A stretch of DNA of 64,000 nt from Bacillus sp. ISL-41. GTDB lineage: Bacteria; Bacillota; Bacilli; Bacillales; Cytobacillaceae. The translations under genes were made by a program, and so were the position numbers. Position 1 is the stretch's first letter; each line of letters opens with the position of its first letter. The notes below the pieces were generated by a model. It ran no database searches, was not told where the DNA came from, and saw only the letters and a list, made by a program, of their open reading frames with translations. The DNA lies in assembly GCF_018613235.1 (NCBI RefSeq), contig NZ_JAGGQP010000044.1:26095-90094 (forward strand). Direction: 5' to 3'. Below, one piece after another: positions 16,548 through 25,198 of this stretch.

Positions 16548-16994
16548 CTAAAAACCAATCAACGCCGCCAGGCTCCTGACCCGTTCTTGAAAGGACACTT
16601 CCATTTTTAAGAAAGGCCTTTCATTAATATATAGCAAACCTACTAACAGTATCATCAAGAATATTGGGTAAACATGAAACACACTTGAAAGAACCCTCTT
16701 CTTATTAGCAAACAAATAAGACAACCCTAATGTAATACCAATTCCCATACTTACCCCTGCAATATTTGCCACTGCATCCAAAAACTCAGCACTTCTGCTA
16801 GGGTCCAGAAACTGTCGGTACTCCTCAATGATTCCGACCGTCACCAGAGAAAACCATACAATCTTTAACTGTTGTTTTACGCAATCAGGACCTGAGATTA
16901 TTAAAATGAATATTCCTATTAACACTGAAACACCCGCAAAACCCAAGAAATGCATGAGCTTATCCAGCCCGAATATCAGTTGAAAATCCAACAT
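16548..16994 (-). CDS. VanZ-like family membrane protein
   Basis: 148 residues, four membrane segments. The VanZ-like pattern is visible: DKLMHFLGF in the first half and EEYRQFLDPSRSAEFLDAVANIAG in the middle. VanZ itself gives low-level teicoplanin resistance; most relatives are uncharacterised envelope proteins, so no resistance is claimed. The C-terminal extension (FLKMEVSFQERVRSLAALIGF) is hydrophilic. Confidence 0.78.
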   Translation of the reverse strand: MLDFQLIFGLDKLMHFLGFAGVSVLIGIFILIISGPDCVKQQLKIVWFSLVTVGIIEEYRQFLDPSRSAEFLDAVANIAGVSMGIGITLGLSYLFANKKRVLSSVFHVYPIFLMILLVGLLYINERPFLKMEVSFQERVRSLAALIGF

Positions 16995-17284
16995 CTAATC
17001 ACCCTCTTCAACCACAGCCTAGCCAAAGTGAGCAGGTGATAATCAGTTCAGGAATTAGAGTAGTAAGCACTTCAAAAGCCAAAGACCATTTTGCCTGATA
17101 GATTGGAAGCAAGGTTAGTAATTCCCTCTCTAAACAGGATACTATTACTGTTTGTCCGTTCCCGGGTCAATACGACAAATTTAACGTTAGATAGGTAAAA
17201 TCCGACAAATTCTTATTGAGTAATACCCCCATAAGGATTAATATAAAGGTAAGTTTTAGAAAAATTATCCAAAGGGTGTTTTAG
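16995..17284. other. Intergenic region, no gene seen
   Basis: 290 bases between divergent genes with no convincing reading frame, hairpin or operator. Promoters for both flanking genes must lie here. Confidence 0.4.
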
Positions 17285-17956
17285 ATGGCAACTCCTGCAC
17301 AGAAACATTTTAAAAAGGAAATGAATAAGCTCAATCGGGACGGCTTGAATTTTGAACAGGAAAGCATCTATTTTCCCGTTAACAGAAAAGAGAAAAGTAA
17401 CAGGCCATGGTGGACCTACAGTTTGGCCGGAATCGTCCTATTTGCCATTATGTTTTCTACTATTCCAACCAAGATTTACAATGACTTGATCGTTAATAAG
17501 CATGATAGAATTTTCAAGTACCTGGAGGCGCACCGCGAATATACCGAGAAAAGTGACGCCCTTTTAAATCACCATTTAACCGTAACACCATTTCCTTCAG
17601 CTGTTGACTTAGCCTCTTTACAACAAGATAAAACCTCTCTTAACGTCCTTTTGCTGAAAGCTGAAAAGTTAAAGGTCCCTTCCGCATTCAAATCCCACAA
17701 ACAATCATTCTTGGAAATCATGGAAAAACGTCTATTCATTATTACGTATCTTGAAGTACTTGCAAAGACAAATAGTACATACAACGGAGAGCTTACCCAG
17801 CATATAAATGAACTGAATGTAAAAAGGCAATTGGAGAGGAATAAATTAATAGGGATATTTGAAACAGAGGACATTGACTATACCGTCGAAGCGGATGGAT
17901 CGATCATCTATCACATTAAGACCTATTATCCTAACAATTCAAAATACAACCAGTGA
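17285..17956 (+). CDS. Single-pass membrane protein of unknown function
   Basis: 223 residues. A charged ~40-residue N-terminal cytoplasmic part precedes one membrane helix (SLAGIVLFAIMFSTIP). The remaining ~160 residues are predicted helical and largely outside the membrane, rich in Leu/Lys heptad-like spacing (LLLKAEKLKVPSAFKSHK). No family recognised. RBS is weak (AAAGGGTGTTTTAG before ATG 17285). The following hairpin favours the opposite strand. Confidence 0.65.
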   Translation: MATPAQKHFKKEMNKLNRDGLNFEQESIYFPVNRKEKSNRPWWTYSLAGIVLFAIMFSTIPTKIYNDLIVNKHDRIFKYLEAHREYTEKSDALLNHHLTVTPFPSAVDLASLQQDKTSLNVLLLKAEKLKVPSAFKSHKQSFLEIMEKRLFIITYLEVLAKTNSTYNGELTQHINELNVKRQLERNKLIGIFETEDIDYTVEADGSIIYHIKTYYPNNSKYNQ

Positions 17957-17982
17957 GTAGAATACAGATCAAAATTCATTTC

Positions 17983-18013
17983 AAAAAAATGCCTGGCTGT
18001 ATTTAGCCAGGCA
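17983..18013 (-). terminator. Terminator of the SGNH hydrolase gene
   Basis: TGCCTGGC (17990-17997) and GCCAGGCA (18006-18013) form an 8-bp stem. On the minus strand it is followed by seven T residues, right after the stop at 18020. Confidence 0.88.
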
Positions 18014-18019
18014 CTCAGA

Positions 18020-18742
18020 CTACTTCAGGTTACCATCTATCGCTTTCCAGAACTCTTTCGCCACTATTTTATAGCCTTCCTCGCTAAGATGTATATCAGC
18101 TGGATTAGGAAGGTATTCTTGATAACGTTTTGCGATTATTTTCTCAGTTGGAACAAAAGTGTCACCGTTATCTTCGGAAGCTTTCTCAATCGTTTGGTTC
18201 AAATTCTCCAGCAATGGCATCAAGGATGCTTGCTGCTCCTCCGGCATGTGTTGGAATGGGTTGTAATACCCCATTACATAGACATCGACATTTGGGTTTA
18301 ATTCATCTATTGTTTTTAAAATTTGGTTTAAATTGTTCTGCACTCCTACCAAGGCTGCCTGGATTTTCACAAGATCGTTCGATCCCAGCTCCCTCAAAAG
18401 ATCATTTGCCCCAATGTCCATCACGATGAATTCTGCATCTTCTATGGATTGTATGACATCTGTGTTTGTCAGCACATCTTTTAATAACTGACTGGAAACA
18501 TATCCTGAGACACCATGTTTATTTAAATCCCCTTTGTATTGAGATTGTTCAAACCTTGCTTTTAAATAATCCCCATATCCCGAACCAATTTCACGATATG
18601 GAGTCTGTCCTGCAGCCAAAGAATCACCTAGTACTGTTAAATCTGCCACTTTCTTTTCCGGCTTTGCAAATGCTCCACCAGGTAAGCCTAATAACAATGT
18701 CCCCGTCAGCAATACACTGGCAAACTTCTTTGTAAGAATCAT
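18020..18742 (-). CDS. Secreted SGNH/GDSL hydrolase
   Basis: 240 residues. Signal peptide ends near GGAFAK (residue ~26). The SGNH blocks are present: nucleophile Ser41 in LGDSLAAG, block III GANDLL and the C-terminal catalytic pair DIHLSEEGY. It probably hydrolyses an ester in a lipid, cell-wall polymer or extracellular glycan, like the YpmR/LipX group of Bacillus. Start ATG 18742 follows GGAGGGGAATACT. Monocistronic. Confidence 0.9.
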   Translation of the reverse strand: MILTKKFASVLLTGTLLLGLPGGAFAKPEKKVADLTVLGDSLAAGQTPYREIGSGYGDYLKARFEQSQYKGDLNKHGVSGYVSSQLLKDVLTNTDVIQSIEDAEFIVMDIGANDLLRELGSNDLVKIQAALVGVQNNLNQILKTIDELNPNVDVYVMGYYNPFQHMPEEQQASLMPLLENLNQTIEKASEDNGDTFVPTEKIIAKRYQEYLPNPADIHLSEEGYKIVAKEFWKAIDGNLK

Positions 18743-19041
18743 AGTATTCCCCTCCAACTGTTCTTAATAAAGCACAATTTTATTTTATCAGAGAGAAACA
18801 ATAACAGATAGAATATTTAGTTAATTAAATCTTCTGCTCAATAGTAGCAATTACCGAATTTCTTTTTCATACAATTAGGAATGTAGAAAAGCGTCTCAAG
18901 TCTTTAAAGCTTTTAGAAAAAGAAACTGATGGTATTACTACCACCAAGATATTCCTAATTACAACAGACCATTTTGTGTTTGAAAAATGAGAAACCTTTA
19001 GTGTTTATTACCGTCTAATTTATTTAGAAAGGGTGATGACA

Positions 19042-19554
19042 TTGAAAACCACCATACTGCCACTTCTATTCGCTTTATTTTCATCACTATTATGGTTATA
19101 TGGCTGCAGCAATGATCCTATAAATAATCAACAATACTACGACATGGTCGCCAACGAAAAATCCTTGCCTGAAAACATGCATGAACTGGCATTTAAACGA
19201 GAAGAAACACCTCACTATCAATATCTAGTAAGGATGGCAGATAACCAATCAGATTTTGAGGATTTTTGGATGTTATATGAATTAATAAGGCAGGCACCTG
19301 AAACTCACTTTAAGGAGAAAAATGTTTTCTTTATAGGACTCCACGAATCTGGAAGTTGCCCATCCGAGATTGAAAAGGTCGAACCAGACTCTGAAATTAT
19401 GAAAATAACAATTGCCACCCCAGACGGCAATTGCACTGATGACGCCACACCAAGAACATTTGTAATCCAAATTGATAAAGCAGAATCCAAAAATTTAGAG
19501 AGCGTCATTATCGTAGAAGGTGGTACCGAAACAACCGTGCCACTGGAAAAATAG
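19042..19554 (+). CDS. Putative lipoprotein of unknown function
   Basis: ~170 residues. The N-terminus is a lipoprotein signal with box WLYGC (Cys22 when counted from TTG 19042). The start is uncertain: GTG 19033, ATG 19036 and TTG 19042 are in frame, and the strong AGAAAGG-GTGAT ribosome site overlaps the first two, favouring TTG. The mature part has one Cys-x8 region (GSCPSEIEKV...DGNC) that could form a disulfide. No family recognised. It lies 78 bases before the LCP gene, same direction, possibly co-transcribed. Confidence 0.7.
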   Translation: MKTTILPLLFALFSSLLWLYGCSNDPINNQQYYDMVANEKSLPENMHELAFKREETPHYQYLVRMADNQSDFEDFWMLYELIRQAPETHFKEKNVFFIGLHESGSCPSEIEKVEPDSEIMKITIATPDGNCTDDATPRTFVIQIDKAESKNLESVIIVEGGTETTVPLEK

Positions 19555-19632
19555 CAATTCCTGGGTAGTGGACAAAGCTTTACTACCCTTCACGAAGTAT
19601 GTAGTTGTATTTATTTTTCAGGGGGTTAAAAT

Positions 19633-20568
19633 GTGAGAGCAGAAAAACATACAGGAAAGAAAAAGAGAAAATGGCTGCGAATTACTGGTATTGTTTTCTT
19701 TTTACTGATGATTGCTATAGGGGCGTACATCTATAATGTGTACTCTTCCCTCACAGATGCAGTGGAGACAATGCACCAGCCGATTAACAGGGATCAATCC
19801 AGTAAGAGGGATCAGAAAGTCACTATTGAAAATAAGGAGCCTTTTTCTGTTCTGATGCTGGGAGTAGACGAGCGCCCGGGCGATAAAGGCCGGTCAGATA
19901 CAATGATTGTACTGACTGTAAACCCGGAACTCAATTCGACAAAAATGTTAAGCATTCCCCGTGATACAAGAACAGAAATTATCGGAAAAGGATTTGAGGA
20001 CAAAATCAATCACGCCTATGCATTTGGCGGAGTGGAAATGTCCATCGACACAGTAGAAGAATTCCTCGATATCCCGATAGATTACTATATTCAGGTGAAT
20101 ATGGAAGGCTTTGAAGACATTGTAAATGCCGTGGGTGGAGTCGATGTTCACAATAATTTGGCTTTCTCCGCCGGCGGACACAACTACCCTGAAGGCGAAA
20201 TCACGCTTGACGGAAAGGAAGCTCTATCCTACGTCAGAATGAGAAAGCAAGATCCAAATAATGATTTCGGCCGCCAGCAAAGGCAAAGAGAAGTCATTCA
20301 AGGTGTTATTAGAAAAGGTGCCAGCTTCAGTTCACTCACAAGATTTGATGATATTTTTGAAGCCCTAGGAAAGAACGTCAAAACAAACATGACATTCGAA
20401 GAAATGACAGATATCCAACAACATTATAAAAATGCAGGCAAAGACATGCAGCAGCTGCAATTAAACGGAACAGGAACAAAGATTGATAAAATCTACTATC
20501 TTATTGTAGAGGAAGAAGAGAGACAAAGAGTTCAAAGTGAGCTGAAGGATCATTTGGGACTTAAATAA
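19633..20568 (+). CDS. LytR-CpsA-Psr (LCP) family protein
   Basis: 311 residues from a GTG start behind CAGGGGGTTAAAAT. A short basic cytoplasmic end, one membrane helix (ITGIVFFLLMIAIGAYI), then an external LCP domain with LMLGVDERPGDKGRSDTMIV (conserved Asp/Arg residues binding polyprenyl phosphate), SIPRDTRTEI and the GHNYPEGEITLDGKEALSYVR block ending in the conserved Arg cluster RMRKQDPNNDFGRQQRQ. LCP enzymes transfer wall teichoic acid or other polymers from undecaprenyl carriers to peptidoglycan. It resembles B. subtilis TagU/YvhJ/YwtF-type proteins; which one is not resolved. Confidence 0.93.
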   Translation: MRAEKHTGKKKRKWLRITGIVFFLLMIAIGAYIYNVYSSLTDAVETMHQPINRDQSSKRDQKVTIENKEPFSVLMLGVDERPGDKGRSDTMIVLTVNPELNSTKMLSIPRDTRTEIIGKGFEDKINHAYAFGGVEMSIDTVEEFLDIPIDYYIQVNMEGFEDIVNAVGGVDVHNNLAFSAGGHNYPEGEITLDGKEALSYVRMRKQDPNNDFGRQQRQREVIQGVIRKGASFSSLTRFDDIFEALGKNVKTNMTFEEMTDIQQHYKNAGKDMQQLQLNGTGTKIDKIYYLIVEEEERQRVQSELKDHLGLK

Positions 20569-20573
20569 GTTCT

Positions 20574-20609
20574 AAAGGAACGGAAACGCACGGAACCGTT
20601 CCTTTGTTG
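20574..20609 (+). terminator. Terminator of the LCP gene
   Basis: AAAGGAACGG (20574-20583) and CCGTTCCTTT (20596-20605): a perfect 10-bp stem with a short T-run. Confidence 0.85.
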
Positions 20610-20673
20610 TATCAAAGATATCCATCCTACTTCACTTTTAACTAATCCGCCGCAGAATCCTTCAATAATGAAA

Positions 20674-20700
20674 GAGAGAGGAGCTCTGCTCCCCTCTCTT
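20674..20700 (-). terminator. GC-rich hairpin downstream of the glycan ABC operon
   Basis: GAGAGAGGAGC and GCTCCCCTCTCTT pair around a three-base loop. It lies ~120 bases past the stop of the leftward gene at 20822; the T-run on the minus strand is poor. Confidence 0.5.
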
Positions 20701-20821
20701 CAAAACAATATCGCCATTCAGAGATTTTTATCTAAATTAGATAGAATTATCTATCCAAGAAGTCCTTAACCCAGTCATTATTAGCGGGTCTCGATATCTC
20801 CTATATCCTTTTTATCCTTAT

Positions 20822-22423
20822 TTATTTCCACTGCACATCTTCGTAGCCTTTGTCTTTTATTCCTTGGTTTGTTTCCTTGATGATGGCTGCTCCTCCACGT
20901 TGGAGGTATTCGTCGACTAGTTTATCCCAGTCAGAGACAGGCCTTTGGCCAGCGATCATTTTAGCTTGTTCATTCATAAGGAACTGCATCAGGTCTGTTC
21001 CCTTTTCCTGGTCTGTTTGTGAAATGACTCCATTAACAGGGTTGATAAACATCTCATTTGATTCGAACATATCTTGTAAGGAATTCACCAAGTCTTTCAT
21101 TTCTGCTAACTTATAATCATCTGCATAGCGAATTTTTGCATCAGATGGTACATGTTCCCTGTTATCTAAGAAATAGGTAGATGGAGCAAGACCGTCGGAG
21201 GAGAAGTTTGGCACACGGACTGGCTGGTCTCCTTCCATGTTATAGCCTGTTCCTTCTTTACCCCACATCCAGTCGAAATCCTGTTTTTGTGGATTCCTTT
21301 CTTCTCTCGGGAAGAATGTCTTCCCTACATCCACGATTTCAAGTGCTCTGTAGATTTTTCCTTCATCATCGGCAAGCTTGGCATTAAGTGCCATGATTCC
21401 TGAATTTCCTGATCCCATTGTAAAGCCTTGAGACCCATCAGGAGCTTTGAACGGAGGAAGCGCCACAAATTTTGCATCTGGATGGATGGCTAATAAACCA
21501 GACATATAATCTTCACTCATCCCGGACACACCGCCGACAAAGATCCCAGCTTTGCCCGAGTAGAATTCATTATTCGTATCTGCCCAATTCAGCACCGCGA
21601 AATCCTTCGTCATCGCTCCCTCTTTATAAAGGTTGGCGAAGAATTGGATCAAGTCCTTGCGTCCCTCGGAAATCATGCCCGGGATATAATCGCCGTCTTC
21701 ATTCTTATGGTACCAGGCACCGAAATCCCAGTAAGCACCCATATTGAAGTTCGGGTTGATATTTTCTCCTATTGCAAGGCCGTAAGTATCATTTTTACCG
21801 TTTTTATCTGGGTCATTTTTTGTAAAAGCAACCGCGACATCTTCCAGCTCCTCATAGCTAGTAGGAACCTCAAGCCCTAAGTTGTCCAGCCAGTCTTTAC
21901 GGATGATTGGCACGAGCGGATATTCATTTGAATAACGCGGGATACCATAAATCTTGCCATTTACTTTAAAAGCATCGTAAACATGATCTGGTATTTTTGA
22001 AAGTGTTGGGTAATGTTTCAGGTAATCATCTAATGGCAAGAATGCGCCTTCCTTGGCCCACTGATAAAATCTTGTATCATTTGCCTGGAATCCAACAAGA
22101 TCAGGCATACTTCCTGAAGCAACAATAGCGGAAGATTTTTCTGCATAATCACCCTGCGGAATGATTTCAGGCTTGAAGTTTACATTAAATTTCTCATTAA
22201 TCATATCCAAACCAGGGCTTTTTGCTGGCGGTGGATCACCGAAGCGGAATGTCATCCCAGAAATGTCATACTTTTTGCTGTGGTCAAACGGATCGACGAC
22301 ACTATCTTTTTCATCCTTATCCTTCTTATCGGTATCGCCCTTTGTTTCTTCCGATGTACAGCCAATTAACGACAAGCTAAGTGAAAGACTCAAAAAACTG
22401 ACTAAAAGATTTTTTCTCCTCAA
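20822..22423 (-). CDS. Glycan ABC transporter substrate-binding lipoprotein (LplA/YtcQ type)
   Basis: 533 residues, the larger binding-protein class that pairs with LplB/YtcP permeases. Lipobox SLIGC puts the acylated Cys at ~22, followed by an acidic/lysine tether. Body motifs: DYAEKSSAIVASGSMPDLVG and a Trp/Tyr-rich ligand cleft. Start is TTG 22423 behind GGAGGGGTTAAT. It delivers an oligosaccharide to the permeases encoded just upstream (65-base gap). The lyase and other enzymes in this locus suggest a uronate-containing glycan; inference only. No ATPase gene is present, so a shared ATPase is expected. Confidence 0.93.
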   Translation of the reverse strand: MRRKNLLVSFLSLSLSLSLIGCTSEETKGDTDKKDKDEKDSVVDPFDHSKKYDISGMTFRFGDPPPAKSPGLDMINEKFNVNFKPEIIPQGDYAEKSSAIVASGSMPDLVGFQANDTRFYQWAKEGAFLPLDDYLKHYPTLSKIPDHVYDAFKVNGKIYGIPRYSNEYPLVPIIRKDWLDNLGLEVPTSYEELEDVAVAFTKNDPDKNGKNDTYGLAIGENINPNFNMGAYWDFGAWYHKNEDGDYIPGMISEGRKDLIQFFANLYKEGAMTKDFAVLNWADTNNEFYSGKAGIFVGGVSGMSEDYMSGLLAIHPDAKFVALPPFKAPDGSQGFTMGSGNSGIMALNAKLADDEGKIYRALEIVDVGKTFFPREERNPQKQDFDWMWGKEGTGYNMEGDQPVRVPNFSSDGLAPSTYFLDNREHVPSDAKIRYADDYKLAEMKDLVNSLQDMFESNEMFINPVNGVISQTDQEKGTDLMQFLMNEQAKMIAGQRPVSDWDKLVDEYLQRGGAAIIKETNQGIKDKGYEDVQWK

Positions 22424-22488
22424 ATTAACCCCTCCAGCTTCTATTTTATATTCAAATCAACACTTCCGAAGGCACGCATCCAAATTCA

Positions 22489-23361
22489 TCAGCCTTTTAC
22501 AGAACCCAGCATCACTCCTTTAGCAAAGTGTTTTTGCAGAAATGGATAAACAATTAATATTGGAATGGTCGCTAAAAGGATAGCTGCCATTTGTACCGTT
22601 TCTGGTGGAGGTAATGACTCCATCATTTCGTGGGCGCCGAGTGCGGCGTTTGGTTCATTCACAATGACAATCTGTCTTAAGATGACCTGGATCGGCCATT
22701 TTGCAGGATCATTCAAGTAAAGAATGCCTGTAAAATAACTGTTCCAGTGGCCGACCGCATAAAAGAGCCCGAATGCGGCCAGCGCTGGTTTTGATAATGG
22801 TAAAATCACTTTCGTAAAAATCTGAATATCGTTGGCACCATCAATGATGGCCGCTTCCTTGAGTTCTTCCGGTATCCCCAAAAAGAACTGCCTCATGATA
22901 ATTAAATTAAATGGGCTGATGGCAACAGGAATGATTAAAGCCCACCATGTATTAAGCAAGCCTGTAGCTTTTACAATCATATAGGTTGGGATCATCCCGG
23001 CTGAGAATAGCATCGTAAAAAGTACAAGGAAAAGTATCGCTCGCTGCCCGTAAACTCCCCTCGTCAATCCGTAAGCCATAGTCGAAGTGAACACCAGGTT
23101 GACGAACGTCCCGACCACCGTGATGTAAATCGTGACGAAGATTGACCGGATGAATTGGTCAGATCCGAGGATGAAGGTGTAAGCATCGGTTACCCAGTCC
23201 TTTGGCCATAAAAGTAGATCATTTTCTAGAAAGTCGCTGAGACTTGAAAATGAAACAGCGAAGATATAAAAGAATGGGAAGATCATTGTTGCAGATATGA
23301 TTACTAGCAAAATAATATTTACGCCATCAAAAGCTTTCTCTCCGGCTGAAGTTTTATACAT
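22489..23361 (-). CDS. Glycan ABC permease, LplC/YtcP type
   Basis: 290 residues, six membrane segments, EAA loop EELKEAAIIDGANDIQIFTKVILP and the family-typical C-terminal end KHFAKGVMLGSVKG. Start ATG 23361 follows a GGAGGGGATAGTC site. 21 bases separate it from the other permease gene, so the two are co-expressed and form the membrane heterodimer. Confidence 0.93.
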   Translation of the reverse strand: MYKTSAGEKAFDGVNIILLVIISATMIFPFFYIFAVSFSSLSDFLENDLLLWPKDWVTDAYTFILGSDQFIRSIFVTIYITVVGTFVNLVFTSTMAYGLTRGVYGQRAILFLVLFTMLFSAGMIPTYMIVKATGLLNTWWALIIPVAISPFNLIIMRQFFLGIPEELKEAAIIDGANDIQIFTKVILPLSKPALAAFGLFYAVGHWNSYFTGILYLNDPAKWPIQVILRQIVIVNEPNAALGAHEMMESLPPPETVQMAAILLATIPILIVYPFLQKHFAKGVMLGSVKG

Positions 23362-23382
23362 GACTATCCCCTCCTATGCACG

Positions 23383-24360
23383 TTAATATAGACCCTCTTC
23401 TCCAAAGCGTTTCGCCAACCGGTTCGCCATCACGACCAGTATAAGGCCGATTACTCCTTTGAATAATCCGACAGCGGTCGCAAAGCTGTAGTTTGCTTGC
23501 TGGATCCCTTTAAAATAAACGAAGGTATCGAGGACGTTTCCGGACTCCATATTGAATGGATTGAGCATCAGGAAGATTTGTTCAAAACCGCTGTCCATAA
23601 CATTCCCTAGACGCAGAATCAGCATGATGATGATCGTGCTCTTGAGAGCAGGCAGCGTAATGTGCCAGATCTGCCTCCACCGATTCGCCCCATCCATCAC
23701 TGCCGCTTCATATAAATGCGGGCTTATGCCTGATAGCGCTGCCAAAAAAATGATCGTTCCCCAGCCAGATTCCTTCCAGATAATTTGGAGCACAATCAAC
23801 GGTTTAAACCATGCTGGATCTGTTAAGAAAGGCAAAGCATTCATTCCAAGAACATTAACGATAAAGCTATTGATCAAACCTTCACTCCTTAAAAAGATGA
23901 CCGTAATACCTACTACAACAACCCATGATAAGAAATGGGGCATGTAAACAACTGATTGTAAAAAACGTTTAAGCAGCTGACTGCGCAACTCGTTCAGCAT
24001 CAATGCAAGTGCGATGGAGATTGGAAACGCAAAGATAATTTGCAGCATCGATATTTGCAGCGTATTCCAGATGACCCTTACAACCTCTTTATCCTCAAAT
24101 ATCAATTGGAAATACTTAAGCCCTACCCATGGGCTGTCGGCAAAGCCCCGAAATGGACTATAATCCTTAAAAGCTAGTAAAAGTCCAGCCATGGGAATAT
24201 AGCGATAGATCAAGAAAAACAAAACACCTGGCAAGAGAAGCAGGATTAAATATCGGTCACGCCATAGTTTCTTTTTAAATTTACTCCAGCTTGTATCGGG
24301 TTTTATTTTATTGTGAAGGTCCGGGGAAGATTCATATTCAGGATTGTGCTTGACTTCCAA
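23383..24360 (-). CDS. Glycan ABC permease, LplB/YteP type
   Basis: 325 residues. The long hydrophilic N-terminus (~30 residues) before the first helix and DRYLILLLLPGVLFFLIYRY mark the LplB/YteP branch; the EAA loop is LYEAAVMDGANRWRQIWHITLP. The TTG start at 24360 has AAAGGGGAGC nine bases upstream. First gene of the three-gene transporter unit; a perfect palindromic operator candidate lies at 24412-24434, ~50 bases upstream of the start. Confidence 0.93.
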   Translation of the reverse strand: MEVKHNPEYESSPDLHNKIKPDTSWSKFKKKLWRDRYLILLLLPGVLFFLIYRYIPMAGLLLAFKDYSPFRGFADSPWVGLKYFQLIFEDKEVVRVIWNTLQISMLQIIFAFPISIALALMLNELRSQLLKRFLQSVVYMPHFLSWVVVVGITVIFLRSEGLINSFIVNVLGMNALPFLTDPAWFKPLIVLQIIWKESGWGTIIFLAALSGISPHLYEAAVMDGANRWRQIWHITLPALKSTIIIMLILRLGNVMDSGFEQIFLMLNPFNMESGNVLDTFVYFKGIQQANYSFATAVGLFKGVIGLILVVMANRLAKRFGEEGLY

Positions 24361-24411
24361 TAACTAGCTCCCCTTTCTCGTATGTATTTTCTGCAAGAGC
24401 ATCTTGTAACT

Positions 24412-24434
24412 AATACATGTATATGACATGTATT
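24412..24434. promoter_or_regulatory. Palindromic operator candidate, site A
   Basis: AATACATGT - ATATG - ACATGTATT: perfect 9-base arms with a 5-base centre, between the DUF624 gene and the permease operon. Two near-identical copies occur at 35131 and 38271, each before another gene of this locus. Likely bound by the locus regulator encoded at 27547-28971 (inference). Confidence 0.75.
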
Positions 24435-24490
24435 TATAAAGTAACAATAATACAAATTTTAAGAAAATTCAATATTTATTTTCAAATCTT

Positions 24491-25117
24491 TTATTCCTGT
24501 GCTTTTTGATCCAGGAGCTCAAACAGCCTTAAAGAGAGACTCATTAATGGCAGAGCAATTAAACTCCCACCAAAAAAAGGTAAAAGGCCTGGAATTTTGA
24601 TCATCAAATAGTATGGGAAATAAAACCCCAGGGCCATGAGTACAGAATATATAGGGTTCGAAAGTGCAATTAATATCGAGTTCTTGATATATTGGAGCAT
24701 CCGCAAATCATATTGGACATAGACAGGAAAAGCAAATAGCAGGGCTGCAAGATAGAACACGCCAAGGATAAAAAAGAAGAACGAAAAAAGAGTGCCCCAT
24801 AAATACGGAATGCCGCGGAAAAACAGAAGGTCTACATACAGAATCACCCCGATGATGAGCCAGACATAGCCATAAAGGTTGGCTTTTAGAAACTCACGCT
24901 TATACTCCTCTTTAAAATGAAGGTACAAAGGCAGCTCCACATCCCCATTTTGCCTCCATTTCCTGATGACAGCAAACATGGCAACAGTTGAGGGAAAAAC
25001 ACCTGCAAGAACAGCGCCAAACAATATTCCACCAAGCCAGAGCAAATTCAAGAAAGCCAGTTTCATAGCCCAGTTTCCATATCGGTAGAGACCACCCTTC
25101 CATCCTGTTAAGTCCAT
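24491..25117 (-). CDS. DUF624 (YesL-type) membrane protein
   Basis: 208 residues, five to six hydrophobic segments. Same family signature as the protein encoded at 4861 (AFLNLLWLGGILFGAVLAGVFPSTVAMFAVIRKWRQ). It lies between the lyase gene and the ABC permease genes. RBS AAAGGGTGACACACCG. Role unknown; recurring partner of sugar ABC importers. Confidence 0.88.
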   Translation of the reverse strand: MDLTGWKGGLYRYGNWAMKLAFLNLLWLGGILFGAVLAGVFPSTVAMFAVIRKWRQNGDVELPLYLHFKEEYKREFLKANLYGYVWLIIGVILYVDLLFFRGIPYLWGTLFSFFFFILGVFYLAALLFAFPVYVQYDLRMLQYIKNSILIALSNPIYSVLMALGFYFPYYLMIKIPGLLPFFGGSLIALPLMSLSLRLFELLDQKAQE

Positions 25118-25198
25118 CGGTGTGTCACCCTTTCAAAAAATAACCAGATGTGTAAATAATCTGACTATTCTCATCTTACAATAGCTTCTTTCTTTTTA

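Noticed and set aside
16548..16994. Glycopeptide resistance gene vanZ
   Set aside because: Only the general VanZ-like fold is visible; no van cluster lies nearby.
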